Source: JABDIP01 sp965212545
Lineage (GTDB): Bacteria > Pseudomonadota > Alphaproteobacteria > DSM-16000 > Inquilinaceae
Direction of reading: 5' to 3'
NCBI GenBank assembly: GCA_965212545.1
Contig: CBDBVB010000020.1
Coordinates: 62,001 to 126,000, forward strand
Length of the DNA: 64,000 bases
Below the pieces are notes generated by a model. The model was not told where the DNA came from. It did not search any database and was given only the letters and a program-made list of their open reading frames with translations. Position 1 is the stretch's first letter. Each line of letters begins with the position of its first letter. Positions 61,721 to 64,000 of this stretch are shown here, one piece after another. Made by a program: the position numbers and the translations under genes.

Positions 61721-62929
61721 GTGCCCGCTGACACTCATCCCAAGCTGTCCGGCGGCGAGGCGGCCACGTCCGACGAACATGCCATGCCGTCCGCCATCTG
61801 CGTTGTCGGCGACAGCACCTTGAGCATCTGGTTCGAGAGCCCGGCCGAAAGACTGCGGCGCAGCTTCGCCGGCGCAGGGATCGCTCGGGTCATCGACGAT
61901 TCGGACCTGACCGACCAGGAGCAACCGCTCATTCTGGCGCGTGCCGACGCCGTCATCGACGGCCCGCTCGTCAAAGCGCTGGTGGCGACACCGGGAGCGA
62001 TGCTGCTTGCCAACGGCCCGCGGCGGGGTGCACCGCTGGCGGTCCACGCCCCGGCAGGTCTCGCCTTGCAGGCGGCGGAGGTTCTGCGCGGAGGCCGGAT
62101 CGATGCCGTCGCCGATGGTCTGCGGCCGCTGCAGAGCGCCGAGTTGGGGGCCTCATACTGGCAGGCCTTGCGCAAGCGTGAGGAGCCCTATGCCCTGTTG
62201 CCAAGTGTCACCGACCAAGCCCAGACCGAATGGCGCATGTTCATGGGCACCTACAAGGGCGCCACGGATCTTGTCACCAAATGGCTGTGGCCACGGCCGG
62301 CCTTCCACGTCACGAAGTTCTGCGCCAGTCGGGGCATCACACCCAACCAGGTGACCGCGCTCAGCCTGGTCATGGTGATTGCCGCCTTCTATTGGTTCTG
62401 GGAGGGAGCGTGGTTGCCCGGTCTGCTGGCGGCCTGGCTCATGACCTTCCTCGACACGGTCGATGGAAAGCTGGCCCGAATAACCCTCAAATCCAGCAAG
62501 TTCGGTAATTTCTTCGATCACTCGATCGACCTTGTTCATCCACCCTTCTGGTATCTGGCCTGGGGGGTCGGCCTGCAGGAGGGAGCATTTGCCCTCAGCC
62601 CGGATCTCCTGGCGGCAGTGCTCACCGTGATCATCGCCGGCTATGTCCTGCAGCGTGTCATCGAGGGGATCGCCATCTGGCGCTTTGGACTCGAAATCCA
62701 TGTCTGGCGGCGCATCGACACCTGGTTCCGCCTGGTGACGGCACGCCGTAATCCCAACCTGGTTCTTCTGACTCTCGCTGTCATCGCCGGGCGGCCAGAC
62801 CTCGGACTTGTCGCTGTGGCGGCATGGACGGCGATCTGCCTGCTGCTGCATCTCCTGCAACTGCTCCAGGCCGCTGCCGCCGCCCGTCGGCAGGGCAGTC
62901 TGCGATCCTGGCTGGCGGGGCCGACGTGA
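61721..62929 (+). CDS. CDP-alcohol phosphatidyltransferase with N-terminal NTase-like domain
   Basis: A 402-residue protein starting with GTG. Residues about 25-160 form a soluble domain that looks like a degenerate nucleotidyltransferase; residues about 195-385 are the membrane CDP-alcohol transferase. Its signature is perfect: Asp245, Asp248, Gly249, Ala252-Arg253, Gly262, Asp266 and Asp270. Such enzymes join an alcohol phosphate to a lipid or to a CDP-activated partner. The two-domain form recalls archaeal bifunctional inositol-phosphate cytidylyltransferase/transferases. It overlaps the lipid-kinase gene by 4 bp. Confidence 0.93.
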   Translation: MPADTHPKLSGGEAATSDEHAMPSAICVVGDSTLSIWFESPAERLRRSFAGAGIARVIDDSDLTDQEQPLILARADAVIDGPLVKALVATPGAMLLANGPRRGAPLAVHAPAGLALQAAEVLRGGRIDAVADGLRPLQSAELGASYWQALRKREEPYALLPSVTDQAQTEWRMFMGTYKGATDLVTKWLWPRPAFHVTKFCASRGITPNQVTALSLVMVIAAFYWFWEGAWLPGLLAAWLMTFLDTVDGKLARITLKSSKFGNFFDHSIDLVHPPFWYLAWGVGLQEGAFALSPDLLAAVLTVIIAGYVLQRVIEGIAIWRFGLEIHVWRRIDTWFRLVTARRNPNLVLLTLAVIAGRPDLGLVAVAAWTAICLLLHLLQLLQAAAAARRQGSLRSWLAGPT

Positions 62930-63906
62930 CCATGGCAAAGGTCGGGGTCATCACCAATCCACGAAGCCAGAAGAACAAGGGTGGAATGGACGACATGCAC
63001 AAGCTTCTGGCGGGCACGCCGGAGGTGCGCCATGCCGTTCTTGGATCGGTGGCCGATATACCGGACATCCTCCAGGATTTCGCCCGCCGGGAGATCGAGG
63101 TGGTCGCCGTGGCCGGCGGTGATGGCACGGTTCAGGCCGTGCTTACCGAGTTGTTGGGCCAACGGCCCTGTGAGCAACTGCCGCGCCTGGCCGTCGTGCC
63201 GTGCGGCATGACCAATATGATCGCAAGCGATGTCGGCTTGCGGCGGCGGCACGGCCTGGCGCGCCTTCTGCAGACGGCAACCGAAGGCGACTTGGACAGC
63301 GCTACGGTGACCCGCAATATCCTGAGGCTCGAAAACGCCCGTGGCATGGAACCGCAATACGGCATGTTCCTGGGCGGCGCAGGCATCTACCGCGCCATCG
63401 TCGCCTGCCGCGCCAAGGTGCACCCGTACAAGATCCAAGCGGAAGCCGCGGCTGCCGTCACTCTGGCGGGGCTGCTCGGCGGCTGGGCATTGCGGGCCGT
63501 TCGCGGTGTGGATGGAGCCAAAGGCAATGAGGTGCTCTCCGGTGACCGAATCGAAGTGGCCTTCGACAACCAGCCGGTACAATCCCACACCAGCTTCGTC
63601 ATACTGGCAACGACGCTGGAGCGGCTTGTCCTTGGTAGCCGACCGTTCTGGAACGGCGGTGAAGGGCCTTTGCGTTTCACCAGCATTGCTTTCCCGCCCA
63701 AGCGCATTCTGCGCTACATATGGCGCATACTCTACGGCAAGGAGGACCGCGAACTGCCTGCCGAGAGCTATCAGAGCCGGCGGGCCAGCCGCATTGCTTT
63801 GACCATGGATTGCCCGTTCACGCTTGATGGCGAACTCCTGGAGCCGGAGCCTGACAGGCCAATCATCGTGACAGCCGCCGACCAGATGCGGTTTCTTCGG
63901 ATCTAG
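62926..63906 (+). CDS. lipid kinase of the DAGK/LCB5 (sphingosine/ceramide kinase) type
   Basis: A 326-residue ATP-dependent lipid kinase. The nucleotide motif VAGGDGTVQAVLTELL (GGDGT 64-68) and the start VGVITNPRSQKNKG are diagnostic. GTG 62926 overlaps the previous stop (GTGA) and has a G-rich ribosome site; ATG 62932 is the alternative. Substrate may be diacylglycerol or a sphingoid/ceramide lipid. Caulobacter uses a kinase of this family (CpgB) to phosphorylate ceramide, and the other genes here favour that. Confidence 0.9.
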   Translation: MTMAKVGVITNPRSQKNKGGMDDMHKLLAGTPEVRHAVLGSVADIPDILQDFARREIEVVAVAGGDGTVQAVLTELLGQRPCEQLPRLAVVPCGMTNMIASDVGLRRRHGLARLLQTATEGDLDSATVTRNILRLENARGMEPQYGMFLGGAGIYRAIVACRAKVHPYKIQAEAAAAVTLAGLLGGWALRAVRGVDGAKGNEVLSGDRIEVAFDNQPVQSHTSFVILATTLERLVLGSRPFWNGGEGPLRFTSIAFPPKRILRYIWRILYGKEDRELPAESYQSRRASRIALTMDCPFTLDGELLEPEPDRPIIVTAADQMRFLRI

Positions 63907-63910
63907 AAGG

Positions 63911-64000
63911 ATGCAGGGAGACGATCTGGAAGTCCTCTTGCGCGATGTCGTGGCGCAACCCGTTGCGCCCGCGATCGCCGCCATCGTGGCGGCTGCACGG
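63911..64000 (+). CDS. start of an unknown gene, cut by the window edge
   Basis: Thirty codons from ATG 63911 are visible (beginning MQGDDLEVLLRDVVAQPVAP), 4 bp after the lipid-kinase stop with GAAGG just before the ATG. It is clearly the next gene of the operon. Too short to assign; the Ala/Val-rich start is compatible with a helical soluble protein. Confidence 0.6.
   Translation, partial: MQGDDLEVLLRDVVAQPVAPAIAAIVAAAR

Overview
The window is GC-rich chromosomal DNA with compact, often overlapping genes. It looks like a free-living alphaproteobacterium, probably of the Rhodospirillales type. The main evidence is the housekeeping order rplU-rpmA-obgE-proB-proA-nadD-rsfS-rlmH followed by gpmI-envC-ctpA-divergent polysaccharide deacetylase. 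Carbohydrate ABC systems and a complete Na+-NQR operon fit a marine or saline habitat, but the species cannot be read from the sequence.

Layout. (1) 1-5148: cell-envelope and glycolysis block on the minus strand (deacetylase, CtpA, EnvC-like, GpmI). (2) 5149-11894: an accessory segment lying between rlmH and gpmI, holding a rubredoxin, a frameshifted PhoX phosphatase, an IS1380-type transposase remnant, an aminotransferase, an SDR and a LysR regulator. (3) 11961-17859: conserved rlmH-rsfS-nadD-proA-proB-obgE-rpmA-rplU block, with a clear promoter, a leader hairpin and a textbook terminator. (4) 17911-21036: EamA transporter, tRNA-Ser(CGA), a frameshifted flavin-reductase gene and apbE. (5) 21343-28165: a CBS protein and nqrABCDEFM, a sodium-pumping NADH:quinone reductase with its flavin transferase (ApbE) and its maturation factor (NqrM). 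(6) 29215-47424: a sugar-scavenging region with a GH20 hexosaminidase, an M81 metallopeptidase, an esterase-like hydrolase, two complete carbohydrate ABC importers and four Gfo/Idh/MocA oxidoreductases. (7) 47571-64000: cell-envelope glycan and lipid genes.

Region 7 is the most interesting part. From 52.7 kb to the right edge it carries a phosphoglycerate-mutase-like phosphatase, a fatty-acid-hydroxylase/sterol-desaturase, a GNAT-fold acyltransferase of the type used as bacterial ceramide synthase, two nucleotidyltransferases, a metallophosphoesterase, a HIT protein, an LptF/LptG pair, a CDP-alcohol phosphatidyltransferase with an extra N-terminal domain, and an LCB5/diacylglycerol-kinase-type lipid kinase. 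I read this as a bacterial sphingolipid (ceramide phospholipid) synthesis and export locus resembling the one in Caulobacter. The expected serine palmitoyltransferase and ceramide reductase are not inside the window. Next to it on the minus strand are four genes for an unusual surface glycan: an ELM1-family protein, a KdtA-N/GT29-like fusion, a GT8-like/methyltransferase fusion and a 2OG-Fe(II) oxygenase. They may decorate the same lipid or LPS.

Other structural points: both sugar-binding-protein genes are followed by strong hairpins, a perfect 32-bp inverted repeat follows the last Gfo/Idh/MocA gene, and three genes (phoX, the flavin reductase, the transposase) are broken by frameshifts.
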